Below are positions 51,035 through 58,524 of a DNA stretch of 64,000 bases, one piece after another. Source of the stretch: Nitrobacter hamburgensis X14 (GTDB lineage: Bacteria > Pseudomonadota > Alphaproteobacteria > Rhizobiales > Xanthobacteraceae); contig NC_007964.1 in the NCBI RefSeq assembly GCF_000013885.1, positions 186,001-250,000 of the forward strand, given 5' to 3'. Below the pieces are notes generated by a model. It was given only the letters and a program-made list of their open reading frames with translations. It was not told where the DNA came from and searched no databases. The position numbers and the translations under genes are program-made. Positions within the stretch are counted from its first letter, which is position 1; each line of letters opens with the position of its first letter.

Positions 51035-51415
51035 CTAAAGCACCCGGACGATCTGGATGCCCGCGATCAGCGCGCCGACGGATAACACGACGGAAGCGAT
51101 CATGTAAGCACCGGCCGCCGCCACTTCGCCCCGCTCGATCAGGTAGAATGAATCGAGGGAGAAGGTGGAGAACGTGGTGTAGCCGCCGCAGATCCCGACG
51201 ATGAGGAAGATGCGCACGGCTTGCGGCAAATTCCATCGGATGGCGAACAGGCCGGCAAACAGTCCGATCAGAAGCGATCCCGTGATATTGATGAACAGCG
51301 TTCCCCACGGAAACTTCGGACCCAGCAACCGGCCAAAGCCGATGCCGACGAGATAGCGCGCCACGGACCCCAGCGACCCGCCGGCCGCGACGGCCAGAAT
51401 AAACGTCCACTTCAA
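51035..51415 (-). CDS. crcB: fluoride efflux channel CrcB/Fluc
   Basis: Inner-membrane fluoride channel of 126 residues with four helices. Motifs: GGSLGSVARYLVG, FPWGTLFINITGSLLIG (the conserved N in the pore) and GGYTTFSTFSLD (the phenylalanine/TTFS track). The TTG at 51415 overlaps the preceding stop (TTGA) and has AGGGGAG upstream, indicating translational coupling. ATG 51439 is an alternative. A fluoride riboswitch heads the operon. Confidence 0.94.
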   Translation of the reverse strand: MKWTFILAVAAGGSLGSVARYLVGIGFGRLLGPKFPWGTLFINITGSLLIGLFAGLFAIRWNLPQAVRIFLIVGICGGYTTFSTFSLDSFYLIERGEVAAAGAYMIASVVLSVGALIAGIQIVRVL

Positions 51416-51621
51416 TGTTTTTGTCTCCCCTGCGGCCATTCGGCCATACCGCCCAGGATGCCGATGAGCAGCAGAGGGACCAGCAGAAGAACCACCAGCG
51501 AAACCAGCAGAGGGACCACCGGGAGCGTCACGGAATCGGTCAGGTAAGCGATCGCTGCGGCAACCCAGCAGACTCCGACGCCCCATAACGAGACCAACAG
51601 CGAATTCGGAAGCTTGGTCAT
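51412..51621 (-). CDS. small two-helix membrane protein in the fluoride operon
   Basis: Protein of 69 residues with two very hydrophobic helices (SLWGVGVCWVAAAIAYL and LPVVPLLVSLVVLLLVPLLL) and a short polar tail (GGMAEWPQGRQKH). It lies between the fluoride riboswitch and crcB and overlaps the crcB start, so the two are made together. AAGGG precedes the ATG. The DNA holds a repeated CAGCAGAGGGACCA. No family recognised; a fluoride-related accessory role is inferred from position. Confidence 0.75.
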   Translation of the reverse strand: MTKLPNSLLVSLWGVGVCWVAAAIAYLTDSVTLPVVPLLVSLVVLLLVPLLLIGILGGMAEWPQGRQKH

Positions 51622-51658
51622 AAGCGCCCTTTCTCGGGCGCAACGGGGGAGGAAACAG

Positions 51659-51688
51659 CTCCTACCGACGCGAAGCGCCCGGTAGGAG
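51659..51688 (-). promoter_or_regulatory. expression-platform hairpin of the fluoride riboswitch
   Basis: CTCCTACCG and CGGTAGGAG (9-bp perfect arms, loop of 12). The first arm contains the 3' strand of the fluoride aptamer (CTCCTAC), so aptamer and hairpin exclude each other. A further hairpin GCGCCC-GAGAAA-GGGCGC at 51624-51641 covers the ribosome site of the small gene. No long T run follows, so control is probably translational. Confidence 0.7.
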
Positions 51689-51727
51689 TCATCAGCCTTG
51701 CGGCGGGTATCGGGGAACTCCATCCCC
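51682..51727 (-). promoter_or_regulatory. fluoride riboswitch (crcB motif) aptamer
   Basis: Minus strand: GGGGATGGAGTTCCCC, then ACCCGCC, GCAA, GGCTGATGACTCCTAC. This matches the crcB-motif consensus in all conserved blocks (GATGG, TTC, GGCTGATG, CCTAC). Located before the small membrane gene and crcB. Confidence 0.95.
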
Positions 51728-51745
51728 ATCGATGTCGCTCATGCT

Positions 51746-52003
51746 AGAGCATGATCCCGAAAAGTGGAAGCCGGTTTTCGGATAAGATCATGCTCAATCA
51801 AAAAGATGAGGCAAGGGTCTGATTCAACGACATTGATCAGACCCTGGCCGGATCGGCGAACCGGTCAAGTCCGCTCGCGAGCGACTAGATCACGATGATT
51901 TGTGGATCGAATCGATCCGAAATCATGAACGCGATCGATTCCAATATTTTGAGAAGCAGGATGCGGGCGGAAAACCGCTGCACAATTTCCTCATCCCACA
52001 ACT
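51746..52003. repeat. four-module composite palindromic repeat island
   Basis: Module A (51746-51795), module B (about 51815-51850, GGGTCTGATT / GATCAGACCC), module C (51885-51930, GATCACGATGATT / AATCATGAACGCGATC) and module D (about 51955-52003, GGATGCGGGCGGAAAACCGC ... CTCATCC). The complete set stands in one order here; partial sets are at 1925 and 6366. It ends 18 bases before the fluoride aptamer. Confidence 0.8.
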
Positions 52004-52065
52004 AGCCGCCGCTTGCGAAGCTGCGCGCCACCCCGTCGCAATAACCGCTTTCCGCCTCCGGTTCG

Positions 52066-53172
52066 CTACACCCGGAAATGCTTCGACAGCTTGAGGCCCT
52101 GGGCCTGATAGCTGGAGCCGATGCGCTGGCCGTAGATCGCGTCGGGCCGCGCCAGCATCTTCTCATAGACGAGACGGCCGACGATCTGGCCATGCTCGAG
52201 AATGAACGGCACCTCGCGCGAGCGCACCTCCAGCACCGCGCGCGAACCCTGTCCGCCGGCGCCGGCATAACCGAAGCCGGGATCGAAGAAGCCGGCATAA
52301 TGCACCCGGAATTCGCCGACCAGCGGATCGAACGGCACCATTTCCGCGGCGTAATCGGGCGGCACCTGCACCGCTTCTTTTGATGCGAGGATGTAGAACT
52401 CGCCGGGATCGAGGATCAGGCTGCCGTCCGGCCGCGCCGCGATCGGCTCCCAGAACTCGCCGACCGCATAGCGGCCGCGGCGATCGATATCGATCACGCC
52501 GGTATGACGCTTGGCGCGGTAGCCGACAAAGCCGTCGGCGTTCTCGCCGGAGAGATCGACGCTGAGCGCTACGCCGTTGGCGAACTCGGTGTCGTCGCTA
52601 TCGACCAGCCTCTCTCGTGCATGCAGCGCATCGAGCTCGTCGGCATCGAGAATGGCGTCGCCGCTGCGGAAGCGGACCTGCGACAGCCGCGATCCCTCGC
52701 GCAGCAACACCGGAAACGTCTTCGGACTGATTTCCGCATAAAGCGGGCCGTGATAGCCGGCGCCGATCATGTCGAAGCGCCGGGTGCCGTCGGCGATCAC
52801 GCGGGTGAACACGTCGAGCCGCCCGGTCGAGCTTTTCGGGTTGGCGGCGGCGACGATCTCGGGCGGCAGCGCCAGGCTCTCCAGCAGCGGCACGATATAG
52901 ACGCAGTTGGTTTCCAGCACCGCGCCGTCGGACAGATCGATTTCGTGCAGCTTCAACTCGTCGATGCGCTCCGCCACCGTTGCGCCCGGCCCGGGCAGAA
53001 AACTGGCGCGCACCCGATAGGCCATGGCGCCGAGCCGCAGATCGAGACTCGCCGGCTGGATCTGGCTCTCGACGAATGGGTATTCCGGCAGGATCAGCCC
53101 CGCGTCCGCCATCGCCGCGATCATGCGGTCGGGCAGAATGCCATTGGCGTCTGGAGGAAGCGTGAATGGCAC
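52066..53172 (-). CDS. dcd: 2'-deoxycytidine 5'-triphosphate deaminase, long two-domain form
   Basis: Converts dCTP to dUTP for thymidylate synthesis. 368 residues, about twice the size of E. coli Dcd: the protein contains two dUTPase-like halves. N-terminal half: VESQIQPASLDLRLGAMAYRV and NPKSSTGRLDVFTRVIADGT. C-terminal half: DPGEFYILASKEAVQVPPDYAAEMVPFD and HYAGFFDPGFGY. This long form is usual in alphaproteobacteria. Cytosolic. Diverges from the metZ region. Confidence 0.92.
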   Translation of the reverse strand: MPFTLPPDANGILPDRMIAAMADAGLILPEYPFVESQIQPASLDLRLGAMAYRVRASFLPGPGATVAERIDELKLHEIDLSDGAVLETNCVYIVPLLESLALPPEIVAAANPKSSTGRLDVFTRVIADGTRRFDMIGAGYHGPLYAEISPKTFPVLLREGSRLSQVRFRSGDAILDADELDALHARERLVDSDDTEFANGVALSVDLSGENADGFVGYRAKRHTGVIDIDRRGRYAVGEFWEPIAARPDGSLILDPGEFYILASKEAVQVPPDYAAEMVPFDPLVGEFRVHYAGFFDPGFGYAGAGGQGSRAVLEVRSREVPFILEHGQIVGRLVYEKMLARPDAIYGQRIGSSYQAQGLKLSKHFRV

Positions 53173-53341
53173 GATGTCGTCCTCGCGGCTCTCGCCAATA
53201 GGCCCTGATAACAGACGCTTTACCGGTTGTCCGATGGCTGGCGGTCTGGTTCTAACATTCGCGTCCCGTTTCAGCGAGTGTCTTTGCGAATGTCAACTCG
53301 TTGGCTTGACGGAAAGCACATGCCGGATTAGGCATGACCTG

Positions 53342-53395
53342 TCCCGTGGTGATTTGAGCCGGCCGGCTTGCAGCCACGTTAAATAAGTTGCTAAA
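53342..53395 (+). promoter_or_regulatory. SAM-II riboswitch
   Basis: TCCCGTGGTGATTTGAGCCG, then GCCGGCTTGCAGCCACGTTA and AATAAGTTGCTAAA. This matches the SAM-II (metA-type) consensus, with the CGTGG/CCACG stem and the 3' pseudoknot strand. Placed 90 bases before metZ. Confidence 0.96.
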
Positions 53396-53449
53396 CAGGC
53401 CGGGGACAATGTGATCCCGGCCTGTGGATTTTTCCAGGCCGGTTTTTTT
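53396..53449 (+). terminator. terminator/anti-terminator switch of the SAM-II leader
   Basis: Hairpin 1: CAGGCCGGGGA (53396-53406) with TCCCGGCCTG (53415-53424). Hairpin 2: CCGGCCTG (53417-53424) with CAGGCCGG (53435-53442), followed by seven T (53443-53449). Both need CCGGCCTG, so only one can form. Hairpin 2 is an intrinsic terminator. Confidence 0.8.
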
Positions 53450-53485
53450 GTGACCGTTTTTCAAGGCGGTCGCGCAGGAGGTCAC

Positions 53486-54679
53486 ATGTCGCAGTCTTCG
53501 CCCACCGCCCAATATCGTACTGAAACCCGGCTGGTTCATTCCGGAACGATGCGCTCGCAGTTCGCCGAGACCTCGGAAGCACTGTTCCTGACCCAGGGCT
53601 ATATCTACGACACCGCCGAACAGTGCGAGGCGCGGTTCAAGGGCGAGGACCCGGGTTTCATCTACTCGCGCTACTCCAACCCGACCGTCGCCATGTTCGA
53701 GCAGCGCATGGCCGAACTGGAAGGTGCGGAAGCGGCGCGCGCCACCGCGACAGGCATGGCGGCGGTGACGACCGCGATGCTCGCGCCCTTGAGGGCCGGC
53801 GATCACGTCGTCGCGGCCAAGGCCTTGTTCGGCTCCTGCCGCTATGTGGTAGAGGATCTGCTGCCGCGCTACGGTATCGAGTCCACGCTGGTCGACGGCC
53901 TCGATCTCGAGCAGTGGCGCAAGGCGATGAGGCCGAACACGAAAAGCTGCTTCATCGAAAGCCCGACCAACCCGACGCTCGACGTGCTCGACATCGGCGG
54001 TATCGCCGAGATCGCGCATCAGGCCGGCGCGCGGCTGATCGTCGACAATGTGTTCGCGACGCCGATCTGGCAAAGTCCGCTGGCGCTCGGCGCTGACATC
54101 GTGGTGTATTCGGCGACCAAGCACATCGACGGTCAGGGACGAACGCTCGGCGGCGTCATCCTGTGCTCGAACGCCTTCGTCCAGGAGCACCTGCAAACCT
54201 TTATACGCCAGACCGGGCCGTCGATCTCGCCGTTCAACGCCTGGGTTCTCCTGAAAGGGTTGGAGACGCTCGGCGTCCGCGTGCGCCAGCAGACCGAGAG
54301 CGCCGCCGCGATCGCGGATGCGCTGGCGTCGCATCCGAAAGTGTCCCGCCTCATCTATCCCGGCCGGCCGGACCATCCGCAGGCGGCGCTCGTGAAAAAG
54401 CAGATGCGCGCCGGCTCGACGCTGATCGGATTCGAGGTCAAGGGCGGCAAGGCGGGCGCTTTCCGCTGTCTCAACGCGCTCAAGCTCGCGCGCATCTCGA
54501 ACAACCTCGGCGACGCCAAGAGCCTCGTGACCCACCCGGCGACCACCACCCACCAGCGGCTCGCCCCGGAGGTCCGCGTCGGCCTGGGCATCGGCGAAGG
54601 CTTCATCCGCTATTCGGCCGGCCTCGAACACAAGGACGACCTGATCGAGGATCTCGTCGCCGCGCTGGAGACGGTGTGA
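53486..54679 (+). CDS. metZ: O-succinylhomoserine sulfhydrylase
   Basis: PLP enzyme that makes homocysteine from O-succinylhomoserine and sulfide in methionine synthesis. 397 residues. PLP lysine K212 in VVYSATKHIDGQGR; also YSRYSNPTVAMFEQRMAELEG, ESPTNPTLDVLDI and the C-terminal RISNNLGDAKSLVTHPATTTH. AGGAGG precedes the ATG. Repressed by SAM through the SAM-II leader. Confidence 0.96.
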   Translation: MSQSSPTAQYRTETRLVHSGTMRSQFAETSEALFLTQGYIYDTAEQCEARFKGEDPGFIYSRYSNPTVAMFEQRMAELEGAEAARATATGMAAVTTAMLAPLRAGDHVVAAKALFGSCRYVVEDLLPRYGIESTLVDGLDLEQWRKAMRPNTKSCFIESPTNPTLDVLDIGGIAEIAHQAGARLIVDNVFATPIWQSPLALGADIVVYSATKHIDGQGRTLGGVILCSNAFVQEHLQTFIRQTGPSISPFNAWVLLKGLETLGVRVRQQTESAAAIADALASHPKVSRLIYPGRPDHPQAALVKKQMRAGSTLIGFEVKGGKAGAFRCLNALKLARISNNLGDAKSLVTHPATTTHQRLAPEVRVGLGIGEGFIRYSAGLEHKDDLIEDLVAALETV

Positions 54680-54687
54680 TGTTTTTT

Positions 54688-54775
54688 CGTCATTGCGAGC
54701 GAAGCGAAGCAATCCAGATGTATGTCATGTAAAGAACCTGGATTGCTTCGTCGCTTCACTCCTCGCAATGACGAA
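54688..54775. repeat. family F inverted repeat after metZ
   Basis: CGTCATTGCGAGCGAAGCGA and GCTTCACTCCTCGCAATGACG arms about 45 bases apart; second copy of the repeat at 19,743. It starts 8 bases after the metZ stop and is preceded by TTTTTT, and may serve as a bidirectional terminator with the convergent gene. Confidence 0.85.
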
Positions 54776-54782
54776 GGGTCCG

Positions 54783-55766
54783 TTACAACGGCCGGAAGGC
54801 CGTCGCCGCCTGCGGCGGGCTGACGCCGGCCTGGACCTGGTCCACCGACTGGATGATGTCATCGCCGAGCAACTGGGCGAAACAGGCGTAACCCCAGTCG
54901 TTCATGTGCAGGCCGTCTTTGGTCACGAAGGTGTCGAACGGCAGCGACTGCCGATCGTGCCAGTCGCGCATGACCTCGAAGCGCGGAAAAATCCCGACGT
55001 GCCTGTGGTGCGCGACCCTGCTCAGCAGACTGACCATCCTGCCGGCGTTCTCGCCCCTGGCATTGACGGCGGGCGCGTATTGCGGATCGACCAGAACCAG
55101 ATCGGCGCCCGAGGCCTGAATGGTCGCGACGCCGGCTTCGACGGTTTTCGCGGTGCTCGCGGGATCGAGATTGCGCAGCACCGCGTTGGTGCCGACCTGC
55201 CAGATCACCATGTCCGGCTTGGCATCGATCACTTCCGATCGCAGCCGCTTCATCATTTCGGGCGCGTCCTCGCCGCCCCTGCCGCGATTGATCACGGTAA
55301 TAGCGGCCGCTGGATACTTGCGGTGCAACCGGGCCGCCAGCCGGTTCGGATAAGTGAATTCGGGTGACGTCGCGCCGTACCCTTGCGTCGATGACGAGCC
55401 GAAGGCGACGATGACGACCGGTTTGTTGGCGGCAAGCTTGGCCGCCACATGCGGCAGCGACCCCATCGACTGCGAGACGCCCTTCGGCGGCAGACAGGGG
55501 ACGCGGTTGAAGATGTCGCGAGGGCGGTCCGCAACGGCCTTGACCTTGTCGGTCGCCTTTCCTGACAGGTTCTGCGTCGGCGTGCCGGAACGCGCAGCCG
55601 CAACGCCGGATGAAGCCGGTGCGGACAGGCCCGCGCTGCCCGTCGGCCGCGCCGTGGCGTTTGCCGGCGCGGTTTGCGCGACCACGGTCGAGGTCGATGT
55701 GCCCATCACCATGATCGCCAGCGCAGCCAGGACGGCGGTTGTGGAGAAGCGGCTGTGGATCGTCAT
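54783..55766 (-). CDS. exported SGNH/GDSL hydrolase (second gene of pair)
   Basis: Protein of 327 residues with a signal peptide (residues 1-31), a low-complexity Ala/Thr/Ser linker (about 32-75) and an SGNH esterase domain. Block I is IVAFGSSSTQGYGA, block II NRGRGGEDAP, block III VGTNAV, and block V KDGLHMNDWGYACF with the catalytic D and H. Its start overlaps the preceding gene's stop by one base (TAATG). Probably deacylates or transfers acyl groups on a periplasmic glycan, with OpgC upstream. Confidence 0.88.
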   Translation of the reverse strand: MTIHSRFSTTAVLAALAIMVMGTSTSTVVAQTAPANATARPTGSAGLSAPASSGVAAARSGTPTQNLSGKATDKVKAVADRPRDIFNRVPCLPPKGVSQSMGSLPHVAAKLAANKPVVIVAFGSSSTQGYGATSPEFTYPNRLAARLHRKYPAAAITVINRGRGGEDAPEMMKRLRSEVIDAKPDMVIWQVGTNAVLRNLDPASTAKTVEAGVATIQASGADLVLVDPQYAPAVNARGENAGRMVSLLSRVAHHRHVGIFPRFEVMRDWHDRQSLPFDTFVTKDGLHMNDWGYACFAQLLGDDIIQSVDQVQAGVSPPQAATAFRPL

Positions 55767-56527
55767 TAGCGCCGGGTCCCGAGTTCGGCAGGATTGATAT
55801 GAGCGGTATCGATCACGAATGTGGACAAGGCCCGGCCGAGACAATTGTGAACGCGTTTGGCCAGATCGGCACCGCGCACCGGGCTGAACAAATCGAATTC
55901 GCCGCTTTCATTCCAATGGTTCATGATCGCAAACCGGTCGAACAGCGGAACGTCGTGCTGCTGCGCCACCACCCGCATGTTGTCGATATAGGAGGTCGGT
56001 GAAACCATGGTTTCCGTACGCGGGCTGTATTGCATATTCATCAGGACGACGTCAGTCCCGGCATTCTGCAATGCAGTTACGCCGTGGTCGATGGCATCGT
56101 GAAAGGTGTCGTCATCGACGGAGCGGATCGCATCGACGGTGCCGGTCTGCCACACCACCAGGGTCGGCTTTTTCGCCAGTGCGAGCTTGCCGAGGCCGGG
56201 CGCGATATCCTCGGCGGTCTTCCGGGGCTCCAGTTCCACGGACACGTTCACGGTGATGCCCGGCAATTTCTCGCGAAGCGCCGCCTGCAATCTCGCGGGA
56301 TAGGCGTCGCCCTCCGCCCCCGGAATGGTTGAGGAACGGCTGCCCACAACCAGGATATCGAGCGGGCCGCCCGCCTTGACCGCCGAGGCGACCCGGGTCA
56401 GCGGTCTGTCGCTGGTCAGCAGATAGGCCGGAACGTCGCAGCTCCTGGGGGGATCATCGGCGCGCGCGAAGGCACTGGCCGTCAGACCGGCCAGCAGCAG
56501 CAAGACCGACGTCCAGCCGGCCCTCAT
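55766..56527 (-). CDS. exported SGNH-like hydrolase (first gene of pair)
   Basis: Protein of 253 residues with signal peptide (TSVLLLLAGLTASAFARA) and an SGNH-like fold related to its downstream neighbour: ILVVGSRSSTIPGAEGDAYP, VWQTGTVDAI, VVLMNMQYSPR and FDRFAIMNHWNESGEFDLF. Block I reads GSRSST, and the D-x-x-H end is degenerate (a final H-N remains), so activity may be altered. GGAGGAGGAG lies before the ATG, which overlaps the opgC stop by 4 bases. Confidence 0.8.
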   Translation of the reverse strand: MRAGWTSVLLLLAGLTASAFARADDPPRSCDVPAYLLTSDRPLTRVASAVKAGGPLDILVVGSRSSTIPGAEGDAYPARLQAALREKLPGITVNVSVELEPRKTAEDIAPGLGKLALAKKPTLVVWQTGTVDAIRSVDDDTFHDAIDHGVTALQNAGTDVVLMNMQYSPRTETMVSPTSYIDNMRVVAQQHDVPLFDRFAIMNHWNESGEFDLFSPVRGADLAKRVHNCLGRALSTFVIDTAHINPAELGTRR

Positions 56528-57759
56528 GCTCCTCCTCCTGCAAGATCCGCGTCGCCGTCGGCGGATTTGGCACGACTTCCACCCTTGCCGGCAACCTTTT
56601 TGTACCATGAAAATACCCATGCGGCGCCGGACATAATGAGAATTCCGCAAAGACTGATGACGAAATGAAGCCCGGCGCCGCCGGACGCCTCGGCCAGAAT
56701 GAATTGCCCGGCAAAGGCCAGGAAGACGCCGATGCAGAAAATCTCCAGTGAGTGCTGGCCGCACAGGACCAGCGGCCGCAGCCACGGCGAGGTCAGCCCG
56801 GGCCAGTCCCTGGGCAGGAAGTGGACGGTCAGCGCGGCCAGCGCCAGAAAATGGGCGAAGCGCAGCACGTCGAGATTGGTCTTGTCGATCGGATACATCC
56901 ACTGCTCGACGATGCCCGGCATCAAATGGTTGAGCTGCGGCACATGCCAGGTCAGCGTCGTGTAGAAGGCAAACAGCAGATAGGCGGCGCAAATCCAGAG
57001 CGTGACCGGCGACGAAAGGATGCGCGACATGCGCTTGGCGCCTCCCAGCGCGCACCACGCGCCGAACACGAACAGCAGTTGCCAGGCGAACGGATTGAAG
57101 AACCAGACCCCGTTGGGATAGGCCGGCAGCGCCAGATCGAATTGCCAGGTGAGCGCATAAAGACCCGCCGACAACGCCAGCCCAAGATCGGCCCTGCGCT
57201 GCATCAGTGCCAGCATCGGCGGAAAAAACAGCATCAGCGCGACGTAGAGCGGTAGCACGTCCATGTTGACGGGCCGGAATTTCAGCAGCAGCGCCTGCAC
57301 GATGGTGATGTCGGGATGCTTGAGAAAATCGAGGATGCCCATTTCCTCGGTGTAAAGCGGGTTCTCGAAGCTGCTCGCGACGTAGGAAATTTCCGCGAGA
57401 AAAATCGTGAACAGAAAGATATGCGCCACGTAGATCTGCCAGACGCGCTTGAGAATGCGCGCGGCGGCGACGACGAATCCGCGCTCCCGCATCACGCGTC
57501 CGTAGACGAGGGCGGCGGTATAGCCCGAGATGAAGATGAAAATCTCGGTGGCGTCGCTGAAGCCGTAATTGCGGATGGTGAGCCAGGTCAGAAGGTGCTG
57601 CGGCAGATGGTCGATGAAGATCAGCCACAGCGCCAGCCCGCGAAACAGGTCGAGCCGCAACTCGCGCTCGATGGGCGGCGCCGGAATCGAAACGTCATTG
57701 CTCGCGCCATCGGCAGCCGCGCTGGCGCGGGCACCGACAACCTGATTGGCAACAGACAT
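56524..57759 (-). CDS. opgC: OpgC-domain membrane acyltransferase
   Basis: Integral membrane protein of 411 residues with about 10 helices. Characteristic OpgC segments: RELRLDLFRGLALWLIFIDHLP, YGFSDATEIFIFISGYTAALVYG, LPLYVALMLFFPPML and CGQHSLEIFCIGVFLAFAGQF. OpgC adds succinyl groups to osmoregulated periplasmic glucans. The conserved histidine of FIDHLP is present. Heads a three-gene overlapping operon with two SGNH proteins. Starts at ATG 57759. Confidence 0.92.
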   Translation of the reverse strand: MSVANQVVGARASAAADGASNDVSIPAPPIERELRLDLFRGLALWLIFIDHLPQHLLTWLTIRNYGFSDATEIFIFISGYTAALVYGRVMRERGFVVAAARILKRVWQIYVAHIFLFTIFLAEISYVASSFENPLYTEEMGILDFLKHPDITIVQALLLKFRPVNMDVLPLYVALMLFFPPMLALMQRRADLGLALSAGLYALTWQFDLALPAYPNGVWFFNPFAWQLLFVFGAWCALGGAKRMSRILSSPVTLWICAAYLLFAFYTTLTWHVPQLNHLMPGIVEQWMYPIDKTNLDVLRFAHFLALAALTVHFLPRDWPGLTSPWLRPLVLCGQHSLEIFCIGVFLAFAGQFILAEASGGAGLHFVISLCGILIMSGAAWVFSWYKKVAGKGGSRAKSADGDADLAGGGA

Positions 57760-57953
57760 CGTGCGCACCGCTTCGAAAGGCCTGCAACCGCCTCCCGGCG
57801 ATCGAGAATGATTTACGGGGGAACGGCTTCGGGCTAACGGTGACAAAAGGCAATATTACGGTGGGAGTTATAGTCCGGAACCATGCGGACGCGCGATCAC
57901 AAGCGGGTGGGGCTGGTTCCCGCGCCTGTTTTCGTTATGATCCGCCGACACCA

Positions 57954-58085
57954 AGAGCTGTTCCGGCTTTAATGAGGGTCAAAGCCGGGCTCAAGCCTTT
58001 ATGTTTTGACGCGTTTTCTTTATGCGAACCGGTACCGATCCTCGGGTCACGCCCGAGGCCATGCTTCGCTCGAAAACGCTATAGA
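57954..58085. repeat. family E palindromic repeat, long form, reverse orientation
   Basis: AGAGCTGTTCCGGCTTTAAT, then TTGACGCGTTTTC, CCTCGGGTCACGCCCGAGG and CGCTCGAAAACGCTAT. It ends 9 bases before the apaG start codon, so its last hairpin would be in the apaG leader. Together with the preceding bases it fills 57847-58094. Confidence 0.85.
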
Positions 58086-58094
58086 GAGTCTCCG

Positions 58095-58490
58095 ATGTAT
58101 CGTGCCGTTACCCGCCAGATCGAAGTCACCGTCGAGCCGAACTTCATGCCGGAGCGGTCGTCCGCCGAGCGAGGCCATTTTTTCTGGGCCTATACCGTGG
58201 TCATCACCAACGCCGGGCCGGATACCGTTCAGTTGCGCACCCGGCACTGGATCATCACCGATGCCTCGGGACGGAAGCAGGAAGTCCGCGGCGAGGGCGT
58301 GGTCGGCGAACAGCCGGTGCTCGCGCCCGGCGAGCGCTTCGAATATACCAGCGGCGTTCCGCTGCCGACCGCCACCGGGTTCATGAGCGGCCGCTACCAG
58401 ATGATCTCGATCCGAAGCGGCGAGCCGTTCGAAATCGATGTTCCCACCTTCTCGCTCGACAGCCCCGACAGCAAGCGCGTGCTGAACTGA
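58095..58490 (+). CDS. apaG: ApaG (CorD) protein
   Basis: Small beta-sandwich protein of 131 residues with an FnIII-like fold: ITNAGPDTVQLRTRHWIITD, GEGVVGEQPVLAPGERFEYTSG and GFMSGRYQMIS. Linked in enterobacteria to cobalt/magnesium handling, exact function unknown. The ATG follows GAGAG. Convergent with hslO. Confidence 0.95.
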   Translation: MYRAVTRQIEVTVEPNFMPERSSAERGHFFWAYTVVITNAGPDTVQLRTRHWIITDASGRKQEVRGEGVVGEQPVLAPGERFEYTSGVPLPTATGFMSGRYQMISIRSGEPFEIDVPTFSLDSPDSKRVLN

Positions 58491-58524
58491 AGCAGCGGCG
58501 CTGCGACGCGGGGTCGCGCCGCAC

